This document shows, piece after piece, positions 41,272 to 49,843 of a stretch of 51,408 nt of DNA. The translations under genes and the position numbers were made by a program. The notes under the pieces were generated by a model that was not told where the DNA came from, ran no database searches, and saw only the letters and a list, made by a program, of their open reading frames with translations. Where the stretch lies: NCBI GenBank assembly GCA_035652535.1, contig DASRDP010000110.1:1-51408 (forward strand). Reading direction: 5' to 3'. The stretch comes from Chloroflexota bacterium (GTDB lineage: Bacteria > Chloroflexota > UBA6077 > SHYK01). Position 1 is the first letter of the stretch. Each line of letters begins with the position of its first letter.

Positions 41272-43140
41272 GTGTGGTGTTTCGGCGTGACACAGCTCTC
41301 CCCTGGTGAGGCAGCTCGACCCGGCGCTGCACCGCTAACGGCCACGCGCGACGTGCGAGTTCCTCGGACATCGACGGCACATCGGGTGAGCTTACAGGCG
41401 CACGCGCTTCCTTCCATATCGCGCGATGAATGGCGCTGGCTCGCAATCGCCACGCTCGCCATTTTCGCTCTAACGCAGGTACCACCGACTATCGAGCGCA
41501 TGCTCGGACCGCGCGACTTCGTCCACGTGGGAACGTACCTGTACGTCCAGGACTTCGCTGCGTACCTGGCGGCAATGCGGGAAGGCGCCACGACAACGTC
41601 CTGGCTCGTACACAACACGTTCACCGCGGAGCCACACGACCCAGCCTTTCGATTCCAGCTCTACGTCGCGGCCGGAAAGCTCGCTGCCTGGGCCGGCGCC
41701 TCTCTGTTGACCGCCTTCGCGATTTTGGAGAACCTCGGACGTATTGCGCTATCAGTTTCCATGTACGTGTTCTTGGCCGCATTTCTTCCCGAGGCGTCTG
41801 GTCGAAGGCTCGCATTTATCCTTGCCATGTTCGGAGGCGGGTTCGCGGTTTGGGAGCACGCGATTTCGTCGCTGCTCCGTGTGGAGTCCGCTCTTGGCTT
41901 AAAGGCCTCGATGGAATATGTCACCTTCGTTGCGCTGTTCCTGGCGCCGCATCTTTCGCTTGGCTACGCCGCCTTCCTGCTGGCGTTCGTATTTTTCATC
42001 GCCGCGCTAGCCGGATCTCGTCGCGCTCTTGTATTTCTCGGCGCCGCGGTGGTTGCGCTGAGCCTCCTCAACCCCTTCAACCTCCCGGTTGTCCTCACGA
42101 CATTTGGCCTCTTCTCCGTCGCGCGATGGGTGTTGGGATCTCGGCGCCAGGTGGGAACTTATTCCCCTTTGGTTGTCGCGACGATCTGCGCTGCTCCAAT
42201 CTTGCTCATCGACTTCGTCACATTCCGACTCGATCCATTTTGGAACACGGCATACAGCTCGCCGATTGTGTTCCATAGCTCAATGCCCTGGGAGCTCCCT
42301 GTCGATTTCGGAATCGTCTTCGTGCTGGCCTGTCTCGGCCTCATTGCGACGTTCCGGCCGCACACCGCAGCGCGAGTCCCTGGACCCATCGGGCAAGACG
42401 TCGTGACAACAGGAGGGACTGGCTCCGCGAGCCGCTGGCTGCTTATCGCATTTCTCGCGTCGGCCTTCGTATGGTCGATGGATCCGGTCTTCTACCAGAT
42501 TCGCCTCCTGCTCGGATTTCAACCCGCGCTCGTCGTCTTCGCGGTAATCGGCTGGGACGCAGCATGCCATCGACTGCGTCGTCTAATCGAGGGCCGCGGA
42601 ACGAGCGAAGCCCGCGCCGCGGCCCTCGCGCGGCGTCTGGTCACCTATCCCACCGTGGCCCTCGCGAGCGCGACCGCCTTCACGATATTTCTGAGCCTCC
42701 TCATCTCGCTGGCCACCGACACTCCGTCGGCCCAGTACCGAATCGATCCGGACACCTACGCCGTGGGTGAATGGTTTAGCGCGAACACGACGTCCGACGA
42801 TGTCGTTGCGAGCGCCCCGATCGTCGGGAGCGTCCTTGCCGGCATGGTGAACGGGAGAGTGGTGGCTGGGCAGCCAATTACCCTGCATTTCGAGGAGAAG
42901 TCAGCCATGCTGATCTCTCTCTACCGTGGGGAGCTGTCGGTGGATCAGGCCCGCGCGTTCCTGAGCGCCAATCGCGTCTCATACGTCGTGGTTGGCCCGG
43001 GTGAGCGATCCATCGGACCGATGGACCCCGGCATCGCGCTCCATCTTCCCGTTGCCGTGCGCATCGGCAACACGGTCGCGTATCGCGTTCCTCCCGGAGC
43101 ACTCGACGCCCCAACAGAGGCGACCCCGGCCCGTGGCTGA
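41272..43140 (+). CDS. Polytopic membrane protein, GT-C glycosyltransferase-like (copy A)
   Basis: About 622 residues, with a hydrophilic N-terminus, some ten to twelve membrane segments (about 55-480) and a C-terminal soluble domain. The loop GTYLYVQDFAAYLAAMREGATTTSWL after the first helix has the acidic residue expected in GT-C catalytic loops. The C-terminal part (DTYAVGEWFSANTTSDDVV, then LSANRVSYVVVGPGERSIG) is shared with the next gene, so the two are paralogues. The start is uncertain (GTG 41272 or GTG 41287). It overlaps the next gene at GTGGCTGA. The sugar donor and acceptor are unknown. Confidence 0.65.
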   Translation: MWCFGVTQLSPGEAARPGAAPLTATRDVRVPRTSTAHRVSLQAHALPSISRDEWRWLAIATLAIFALTQVPPTIERMLGPRDFVHVGTYLYVQDFAAYLAAMREGATTTSWLVHNTFTAEPHDPAFRFQLYVAAGKLAAWAGASLLTAFAILENLGRIALSVSMYVFLAAFLPEASGRRLAFILAMFGGGFAVWEHAISSLLRVESALGLKASMEYVTFVALFLAPHLSLGYAAFLLAFVFFIAALAGSRRALVFLGAAVVALSLLNPFNLPVVLTTFGLFSVARWVLGSRRQVGTYSPLVVATICAAPILLIDFVTFRLDPFWNTAYSSPIVFHSSMPWELPVDFGIVFVLACLGLIATFRPHTAARVPGPIGQDVVTTGGTGSASRWLLIAFLASAFVWSMDPVFYQIRLLLGFQPALVVFAVIGWDAACHRLRRLIEGRGTSEARAAALARRLVTYPTVALASATAFTIFLSLLISLATDTPSAQYRIDPDTYAVGEWFSANTTSDDVVASAPIVGSVLAGMVNGRVVAGQPITLHFEEKSAMLISLYRGELSVDQARAFLSANRVSYVVVGPGERSIGPMDPGIALHLPVAVRIGNTVAYRVPPGALDAPTEATPARG

Positions 43141-44959
43141 ATCAACCGCCGGCTCGAATTCCACCCCCCAGGGTGGCGCGGGAGTGCCGACGATTCCGAA
43201 CCCTACTCCTCCATGGTCGAGGGCGACGGAATCCTGGGACGCGCGCCCGCCCGGCGCGATCGCACCAGACCGGCCCCCCGCGCTTTTTCCCGCGATCGCT
43301 CGTGCCGAATGGCAAGCGTTGCTGCTCGTCGGCGCGGTTATCCTGCTTCTCACGCAAGTTCCACCTACCGTCGAGCGCCTGGCAGGACCAACCGACCGGA
43401 TCCACCTCGGAAACTACTGGTACCACGAGGATTTCAGCGCGTACAGGGCGGCCATGCTGGAGGGCGAGAGGACGACATCCTGGCTTATTCACAACCCCGC
43501 GACGGCCGAGTCCCACCATCCTGCCCTCATGTTCCCGCTCTACGTCGCGTTGGGGAAGCTCGCAGCCACGACGGGCCTTCCGGACCTTGCCGTATTCGCC
43601 GCGGCGGAGAACGTCACCCGCGTGCTCCTCATCGCTACGCTCTACGTCTTCGTGGCGACGTTCCTCCCCAGTGCTCGCGGGCGCAGGCTCGCCTTCGTCC
43701 TCGCCATCTGCTCTGGTGGGCTCACGCTCTTTCTCGTCCCAATCCTCGAGAGCGTCGGAGTTCGAACGACCCTGGCGGGACAACCGTCGGTTCAAGTGGT
43801 AACTTTCGGGCTCCTGTTCACCGCACCGCACCTCGGTCTGGCCCTCGTCATGACCCTCAGCGCGCTGATCTGCATCCAGCCCGCGTTTCGTGGACACCGG
43901 GGCGCCCTCTGCATGATCGCCGTCGCTATTGTTTCCCTCGCCCTGCTGCATCCGTTCAACCTGCCGACGGTTCTGGCAACGATCGCCGTCTTCTTCCTCG
44001 CACGCGTCATTCGTGATCGGACGATCACCGCGAACGGGCTCCTAACCGGCCTCGTGGCGGGCGTTGCTGGGGCGCCACTCCTTCTCTACAACTTCGTCAC
44101 GTTCACCCTCGACCCCTTTTGGAGCAAAACCCACGGCGAGGCCAATACCCTCCCGAGCCCGCGGCCATGGGAGCTGCCCATGGACTACGGCGTCGTCTTC
44201 ATCCTGACCATCGTCGCCCTGTGGCAGCTCTGGCGCCGCCGGAGTCGGAGCGCTCCGGTGGATGGCCAGCCCGCAAACGCGGTGATTCTCCTGAGCTGGC
44301 TCGCCACCGGGACAGTGTGCATGTACCTCCCGCTGGCGTATCAACACCGCCTCGCATTCGGCCTACAGCCTGCGATGGCCGTCCTTGCCGCCGTCGGCTG
44401 GCCTACGGCGCACGACGCCTTGAGGCGCTTCTCCACTCGATGGCTGCGCGCTCGAAGGAGCCTCGCGACGGCCGCCGCCAACGTATCGCTCATCGTTCCC
44501 GCGCTGAGCCTCCCGCTCACCGTGTACGGCGCGCTCGCAATCTCGGCCGCGACGAACCGCCCCATCCACCTGTATGGCATCGACCGGAACACGTACGCGG
44601 TCGGGGAGTGGCTCGCGGCGAACACCGGGCCCGACGACGTGACGATTGGAGCGGTCACCACCGGCGACGTCCTCTCGGGTATTCTCCCGGGGCGCGTGGC
44701 CCTGGCACGACGGGCGGGCACCATTGACTTTGCGAGCAAAGAGCGGAACATGGAGGCCATGTACCAAGGCGAGCTGTCAAACGACTCGCTCCTCCGATTC
44801 CTGCGCGCGAATCGCGTCTCCTACATCATCGTCGGGCCCGAAGAGCGCCAGATCGGGCTGAATGACCCCGGTTCTCAGCTCGGCCTTCCAATTGCCGCGC
44901 GCGATGGGAGCGCCGTGGCCTACAGACTCCGCGCCGACACGGCTGCCGACGGTGGCTGA
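43133..44959 (+). CDS. Polytopic membrane protein, GT-C glycosyltransferase-like (copy B)
   Basis: About 608 residues and a clear paralogue of the preceding protein: LLTQVPPTVERLAGPTDRIHLGNYWYHEDFSAYRAAMLEGERTTSWL parallels its first loop. The ends match too (NTYAVGEWLAANTGPDDVT; LRANRVSYIIVGPEERQIG). It differs in a longer Pro-rich N-terminus. GTG 43133 lies inside the octamer GTGGCTGA, whose TGA ends copy A, so translation is coupled. A longer upstream frame exists only inside copy A and is not used. Confidence 0.65.
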   Translation: MAESTAGSNSTPQGGAGVPTIPNPTPPWSRATESWDARPPGAIAPDRPPALFPAIARAEWQALLLVGAVILLLTQVPPTVERLAGPTDRIHLGNYWYHEDFSAYRAAMLEGERTTSWLIHNPATAESHHPALMFPLYVALGKLAATTGLPDLAVFAAAENVTRVLLIATLYVFVATFLPSARGRRLAFVLAICSGGLTLFLVPILESVGVRTTLAGQPSVQVVTFGLLFTAPHLGLALVMTLSALICIQPAFRGHRGALCMIAVAIVSLALLHPFNLPTVLATIAVFFLARVIRDRTITANGLLTGLVAGVAGAPLLLYNFVTFTLDPFWSKTHGEANTLPSPRPWELPMDYGVVFILTIVALWQLWRRRSRSAPVDGQPANAVILLSWLATGTVCMYLPLAYQHRLAFGLQPAMAVLAAVGWPTAHDALRRFSTRWLRARRSLATAAANVSLIVPALSLPLTVYGALAISAATNRPIHLYGIDRNTYAVGEWLAANTGPDDVTIGAVTTGDVLSGILPGRVALARRAGTIDFASKERNMEAMYQGELSNDSLLRFLRANRVSYIIVGPEERQIGLNDPGSQLGLPIAARDGSAVAYRLRADTAADGG

Positions 44960-46235
44960 GATCGAGCAAGCGGCGCGTCGGCAGCGCAGGCCCTTCCGAC
45001 CGATCCCGGCTGCACACCGACTCGCCTTTTTCGTCACCATCTTCGCTGCGCTGTATTTGGCGTTTGACGTCTACATGTACGTCACGCGCGGACTATTCCT
45101 GTACGTCGGCGTCGACTACCGCTCGTTCTGGGCGTCCGCGCAGATCGCTCGCTCCGCGGGTTTCGCGGCGGTGTACGATCTCGACCTTCAGCGCCAGCTT
45201 CAGGAGCCGCTCGTCCACGCCTTCGCCTCCCCGCTGCACGAGCTGCAATGGGCCACGATTCCCACCCCGTACCTCCCGGGTTTCGTTGCGCTTCTGGGTC
45301 CACTGCTCTTGCTCCCGCCAGACCTCGGCTTTGTCGTCTGGACGGCCGTCAACGTCGTCATGACGCTGGGGTACCTGGTCTGGTTCTGGAGAGGCGTTGG
45401 GGGTTCTGCCACCCGTAGCCTGCTGCTCGCCCTGTGCCTGTCCTTCCCCATGCTCGAAACGTTCCAGTTCGGACAGGTGAACGGATGGCTCACCATTTTC
45501 CTGGGCGAATTCTTCCGCCTCGCCATCGCCCGCGCGGAGCTCCGCTCGGGACTGTGGCTGAGCTGCATGTTGTTGAAACCGCAAACCCTGATGCTCATCG
45601 CCCCGGGGCTCCTCGTCGCCCGGCGATGGCGCGCGGCTCTCGGAGCGACCGCCGGAGGAGCGGGAATCGTCGGAATTTCGCTCGCATTTGGCGGAATCGA
45701 TGCCCTCCTCGCCGATGCCCGGCTGATCTTCCTGTACTCGGGCCACGTTCCAAGCACCGTTCCGCGCGACATGATGAACTGGCGATCTCTCGCAATCCAT
45801 CTGTCCGACGCGCTTCCGGCTCAGCTCGCGTGGACGCTCGCGATGGCCGGATTGGTGGCCACCCTGGTCGCGGGCCTCGCCCTGTGGCTCAATGCTCGGG
45901 ACGCCTCGCCGGAGCAGTTCGCCCTCGTCGTGCTCGGCTCCTTTGCCGCGACGAGCGCGGTTGCCTGGCACGCGCACACCCACATGGGGCTTCCCATGAC
46001 GATCCCCCTCCTGTACCTGGCCGCCCGGGGACGGATATCGATAGCCACGCTCGCCGTGTGGCTCATCGCTCCATACGTGATGTTCGCCACGCTTCGCCTC
46101 GTGTTCGACCTGGGCAACGTTGGCGTGCTCTTCGTCAATCTCTATCTCCTGGGCTGGTCGATCGCGCAATTGAGAAGTCGTGCGAGCGAGGAAAGCGCAA
46201 CGACGGTCGCCTCAATCGCGCAAGCTTCCCCCTGA
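44952..46235 (+). CDS. GT87-family (DUF2029) membrane glycosyltransferase
   Basis: A 427-residue protein with a hydrophilic N-terminal tail and about ten membrane helices. GVDYRSFWASAQIARSAGFAAVYDL (about 55-80) is the GT87 first loop, followed by PYLPGF and FGQVNGWLTIFLGEFF. GT87 enzymes are polyprenol-phosphate-mannose-dependent mannosyltransferases. GTG 44952 again lies inside GTGGCTGA, overlapping the stop of copy B, so all three genes form one coupled unit. Confidence 0.75.
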   Translation: MAEIEQAARRQRRPFRPIPAAHRLAFFVTIFAALYLAFDVYMYVTRGLFLYVGVDYRSFWASAQIARSAGFAAVYDLDLQRQLQEPLVHAFASPLHELQWATIPTPYLPGFVALLGPLLLLPPDLGFVVWTAVNVVMTLGYLVWFWRGVGGSATRSLLLALCLSFPMLETFQFGQVNGWLTIFLGEFFRLAIARAELRSGLWLSCMLLKPQTLMLIAPGLLVARRWRAALGATAGGAGIVGISLAFGGIDALLADARLIFLYSGHVPSTVPRDMMNWRSLAIHLSDALPAQLAWTLAMAGLVATLVAGLALWLNARDASPEQFALVVLGSFAATSAVAWHAHTHMGLPMTIPLLYLAARGRISIATLAVWLIAPYVMFATLRLVFDLGNVGVLFVNLYLLGWSIAQLRSRASEESATTVASIAQASP

Positions 46236-46325
46236 GCGAAACGTCCCGCCACGGACCGCGCAGCGCCGACCGGTCCATCCTCGCGTCGCCGCTCCTGGGC
46301 GGAGCGGGCCGTGGAAAGAGGCAGA

Positions 46326-48005
46326 TTACGGTGAGACGCGCCTGAAGATCGTCACCCCTGGGCCGTCGTAAACAACCGCATAGCGCCGGTCCTCGCGCAA
46401 CGCCGCGCGGAGAGCATCGCAGCACGGCCGCACGTCGCTTTTCGGAAGATATACGTACTGGAAGCGCTCGCCGGCCGCGGCGGACCACGTGTCCAGGCAC
46501 GCGGCATCCGACCCGCCGCAGGCCCGCGCGGCCGCGTATGCCCGCTCCGTGCGCTCGAAGGCGCCCGGGATCCACTCGGTCCCCTGCACGGTGGCGAGGC
46601 TCCGCCGGCCGGCCAGCGTGGGAAACCACTCGCCAACCCGGTCGATCGCCCAGCCGGTCGATGGAATGATGAGGAATTCGCTGCCAGCGGGCGCTTCGGC
46701 GGCGACCCAGGCCATCGCGGCGCGTTCTGGCGGCGACAGCGGCACGAGCGCGCCACGGAATGCGGAATACGAGGCGAGGTTCATGACGATGACCACGCCC
46801 ACCCAGGCGGCCGCCAGCACGGCGCCAAGCGCCGGCAGGACCGCCCGCGGGAGCGTACGCGGGCCTATCGCAGGTCCGTCTGGTTCCCCTCGCTTCGCGG
46901 CCACCGGTGGGCCCTGCCCGCCAGCCGATAGCCGCGACTCCCGCTCCAGCGCGAACCGTGCGCGCATGGCCGGGCGCACGCCCAGCCGCGCGCCGATCGG
47001 CTCCGCAGCCATGGCCAGCGCGCTCGCGCCGCAGCCGAGCCCGACGGACGCGGGAATCGCGGCGAGCTGCCCAAACGCCCGAAAGTCCGCCAGGGCGAGC
47101 AGGCCGATCCACCCGACGAGGAGCCATGGCGCCCCGCCTCGGGCAACCGCCACCGAACACAGCGCGCCCCAGGCAACGGCGAAGGCGATGAACGCGATCG
47201 AAGAATCGTCGCCCCGTTGCGAGACGAGGAGCGTGACCCACGAGCCGGACTCGCTCGCCGTCGCGAACGGCCCGGGCCCATAGCGCGCGAGCATCGTCGC
47301 CCACCACGGCGCGGTCACGACGCCGATAGCGACGAACGACGACAAGAACCCGCGAGCCGCGACCGGGTCCCGACCGCGCCGGAGCAGAAGGACGAGGAGG
47401 CCCACGCCGACGAACAGCCCCCACTCCAGGTGCGATAGCACGGCTCCGGCCGCGAACACCACGAGCCCAAGCCACGGAAGCCACCGAGCGCGATGGGCGA
47501 ACTCCAGGCCAGCCCACAGCGCCAGGATCGCGAAGAGCTGGCCGAGCGCGCGCGTCAGCCCGCCGCCCATGATCATCGTGACGTAGCTCCCGGGAACCGC
47601 CGCGAACGCCAGCGTGGCGACGGCCGCTCCAGCAGGCGCCGAGATGGCGGCGCGCGCGAGAAGCGCGAATGCCCCCAGCGACAGGACCGCCGTCGCAGGC
47701 GGGACCAGATGGAGGACCTGAATCGCGTCGATCCTCAGCATGCTGGAGACGAGCGCGCCGACGTAGAAGCCCAGCGGCGGATACGCGAACGGGATCGCGA
47801 GCCCGTTGTAGTGGCTCAGCGAGGGCAGCGCGTAGCCGTTCCCCTGCACCTCGCGGATCATCTGCAGGAAGAGTCCGCCATCGTTTAGGGGGAAGTCGAC
47901 GGTCGCGACGGGCGCCAGCCGAAGCACGACCCCCGCGACGATCGCGACGGCCGTGAGGATGCCGGAGGCCGAGGGACGCGCTCCCGCCGCCAATCCCGCG
48001 CTCAA
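46326..48005 (-). CDS. GT-C glycosyltransferase-like membrane protein (copy C)
   Basis: About 559 residues. The first loop reads TVDFPLNDGGLFLQMIREV with the acidic FPLNDGG, then HYNGLAIPFAYPPLGFYVGAL and, after several helices, IMGGGLTRALGQLF. The soluble C-terminus has VQGTEWIPGAFER, CGGSDAACLDTW and a VYL...CC stretch. It is a close paralogue of the next gene upstream. TTG 48005 overlaps a TGA (48004-48002) as TTGA; that TGA ends the in-frame extension of the upstream gene. The annotated frame continues much further upstream without a stop, but only in a shadow frame. Confidence 0.7.
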   Translation of the reverse strand: MSAGLAAGARPSASGILTAVAIVAGVVLRLAPVATVDFPLNDGGLFLQMIREVQGNGYALPSLSHYNGLAIPFAYPPLGFYVGALVSSMLRIDAIQVLHLVPPATAVLSLGAFALLARAAISAPAGAAVATLAFAAVPGSYVTMIMGGGLTRALGQLFAILALWAGLEFAHRARWLPWLGLVVFAAGAVLSHLEWGLFVGVGLLVLLLRRGRDPVAARGFLSSFVAIGVVTAPWWATMLARYGPGPFATASESGSWVTLLVSQRGDDSSIAFIAFAVAWGALCSVAVARGGAPWLLVGWIGLLALADFRAFGQLAAIPASVGLGCGASALAMAAEPIGARLGVRPAMRARFALERESRLSAGGQGPPVAAKRGEPDGPAIGPRTLPRAVLPALGAVLAAAWVGVVIVMNLASYSAFRGALVPLSPPERAAMAWVAAEAPAGSEFLIIPSTGWAIDRVGEWFPTLAGRRSLATVQGTEWIPGAFERTERAYAAARACGGSDAACLDTWSAAAGERFQYVYLPKSDVRPCCDALRAALREDRRYAVVYDGPGVTIFRRVSP

Positions 48006-48136
48006 CGGGCGTCGGCTCGCGCGAACACTACCGCAGTAGGCTCGTTGAATACTGCCCGGTAGCGGTGATCCGCGCGAAGGGAGCCTTCGAGCGCGGGACA
48101 GCAGCGGCGCGACCCGTCTCGCGCCAGATAGACTTA
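48002..48136 (-). other. In-frame C-terminal extension after a premature TAA
   Basis: After the TAA (48136-48134) of copy D, the same frame stays open for 43 codons to TGA 48002. It encodes VYLARDGSRRCCPALEGSLR and beyond, which aligns with the last 42 residues of copy C, including the Cys-Cys pair. The TAA aligns with a Tyr of copy C (ERFQY|VYL). The simplest reading is a Tyr-to-stop point mutation or readthrough codon in copy D. Confidence 0.7.
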
Positions 48137-49843
48137 GTCCACCCCGATCCCCGTCTCCTCGCGCCACCGGTCCAGGCACGTAGCATCGTTGACGGCGCAT
48201 GCCTGCGCGAGCGCGTTCGCGTCGCTGAGCCGCGCGAATCGCCCGTCCGATGTCCACTCGGTCCCTTGCGGCGTGACCGCGCTCACGCGGCCCGCCAGCA
48301 CCGGAAACCACTCGCTCACCCGATCGCGCGGCCACGGGCGCCCCGTGATGATGAGGAACCGGCTCGACGAAGGCGTCGATTGCGATGCCCAGGCCATGGC
48401 GGCGCGCTCCGGCGGAGAAAGGGCGACGAATCCATCGCGGTCGGTCAGCAGCACGACCGTGACGGGCCAGAGCGCGAGGAACGCCGAGGCGGCGAGCGCG
48501 GGACCCACCCATCGTCGCCATCGGCCCCAGCCGCCAACGCCCGGCGCCGCCGTCCGCCAGGGCCTGATCCAGGAGATCCCGGCGGCGGCCAGCTCGCCGG
48601 CGGCGAGCGACATGGGAATGATGCTCGCGCGCGCGAGCTCGCGCGGTGCGAGGACCAGGATCAGTCCGATCCAGCCCAGCGCGAAGAGCCCGCGGCGACC
48701 GGAGGTCGCCAGTGCGAGGCAGCCGAGGAGCAGCGCCAAGAGGAACACGGTCGTCGCGACGCTCTCGAGTGTGGCGGCCGAAGACGCGGTCCCGAGCAGA
48801 AACGAGCCCTTCTGAAACGCGGCGAGAAACGCGCCCGGGCCATTCTGCCAGATCGCCACCCCGATCCACGGGCTCGCGATCGCGAGGGCCCCGATGCCGA
48901 CGGCGATGGACCGAGCCAGGCCCGCTCCGTTTCGGCCGAAGGCCAGGAAGATCGCGCCCGCGCTGAACGCCAGGAACCACGCGACGGACGGGTGGCTCAA
49001 CAGCGTGAGTCCGGACATGACGGCGCACAGGGCGACGGCCGCGCGCGATCGGGTCCGGTACATCGCGTAGGCCTGGTCGAGGGCCACGATCGCGAAAAGG
49101 AACCCGAGCCCACGCGTCAGCCCACCTCCCATCAGGAACGGCACGTACGCGCCGGGCGCCAGGGCGAAGAGCCAGATGGCAATTGCGGCCGCGATCCGTG
49201 ACGTCGTCGCCCGTCGAGCCGCCCACGCGAATGCCAGAAGCGCCACGAGGCTCACCGCGAGCGGGATGAACCGAAGGAGATCGATTGGGCTGGCGCCCGT
49301 CAGCTCGGCGAGGCCGGCGGCCAGATAGAAGCCGAGCGGCGGGTAGGTGAACGGCAGGTCCATTCCGTTGTAGTGCACCGTCGCCGGGAGGGCGAGGTGC
49401 GCGGCGCGCACCGCCTCGATCATGATCAGGAAGAGGCCGCCGTCCGTCAGCGGAAAGTCGGCGGACAGGACGGGCGCGACGCGCAGAGCGATCCCCACCG
49501 CCAGCGCCGCGACCACACCCCCAAACGCCGCGACGCGACCAGCCCCCTCGCCCGCCGAGGCAGGAGCGGCCGGCGTTGAGCGCAACACCCCCTCGCCCGC
49601 CGATACAGGAGCGGCCGGCGGTGAGCGCAGCTCCCCCTCGCCCGCCGCGGCGGGCGAGGGCGGGGGTGAGGGCAACTCTCCCTCGCCCGCCGATTCAGGA
49701 GCGGCCAGCGGTGAGGGCAACACCCCCTCGCCCGCCGATGCAGGAGCGGCCGGCGGTGAGGGCAGCTCCCCCTCGCCCGCCGCTGCAAAAGCGGCCGGCG
49801 GTGAGGGCGTAACCCCACCATCACCCAGGGGTCCCATGGTCAC
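48134..49843 (-). CDS. GT-C glycosyltransferase-like membrane protein (copy D), stopped early
   Basis: About 569 residues to the TAA at 48134. The N-terminus (about 1-95) is a low-complexity tail of six 15-residue repeats. The membrane domain then mirrors copy C: SADFPLTDGGLFLIMIEAV, HYNGMDLPFTYPPLGFYLAAGL and LMGGGLTRGLGFLF. The C-terminal soluble domain (PQGTEWTSDGRF, NDATCLDRW) is cut 44 residues short of the paralogue. GTG 49843 overlaps the preceding gene's stop (GTGA); ATG 49837 is two codons further in. The truncated protein keeps all membrane helices and may still work. Confidence 0.7.
   Translation of the reverse strand: MTMGPLGDGGVTPSPPAAFAAAGEGELPSPPAAPASAGEGVLPSPLAAPESAGEGELPSPPPSPAAAGEGELRSPPAAPVSAGEGVLRSTPAAPASAGEGAGRVAAFGGVVAALAVGIALRVAPVLSADFPLTDGGLFLIMIEAVRAAHLALPATVHYNGMDLPFTYPPLGFYLAAGLAELTGASPIDLLRFIPLAVSLVALLAFAWAARRATTSRIAAAIAIWLFALAPGAYVPFLMGGGLTRGLGFLFAIVALDQAYAMYRTRSRAAVALCAVMSGLTLLSHPSVAWFLAFSAGAIFLAFGRNGAGLARSIAVGIGALAIASPWIGVAIWQNGPGAFLAAFQKGSFLLGTASSAATLESVATTVFLLALLLGCLALATSGRRGLFALGWIGLILVLAPRELARASIIPMSLAAGELAAAGISWIRPWRTAAPGVGGWGRWRRWVGPALAASAFLALWPVTVVLLTDRDGFVALSPPERAAMAWASQSTPSSSRFLIITGRPWPRDRVSEWFPVLAGRVSAVTPQGTEWTSDGRFARLSDANALAQACAVNDATCLDRWREETGIGVD
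49547..49816 (+). repeat. Six tandem 45-bp repeats inside copy D
   Basis: Units begin with CTCGCCCGCC at 49547, 49592, 49637, 49682, 49727 and 49772, exactly 45 bp apart. Each codes a 15-residue block (PSPPAAPASAGEGVL type). The third unit contains a perfect 22-bp palindrome at 49637-49658. Being a multiple of 3, the array keeps several frames open on both strands. Confidence 0.9.

Noticed and set aside
48065-49201. Long plus-strand open frame opposite copy D, and alternative minus frames at 46135-47517 and 50177-51280
   Set aside because: They lack the hydrophobic segments and conserved loops of the true frames and are rich in Arg, Gly and Ala, as expected for GC-rich shadow frames.
49547-49816. 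45-bp repeats considered as a CRISPR array
   Set aside because: The units are directly contiguous with no unique spacers, lie inside a coding frame, and no cas genes are present. The same applies to the 36-bp repeats at 51311-51408.
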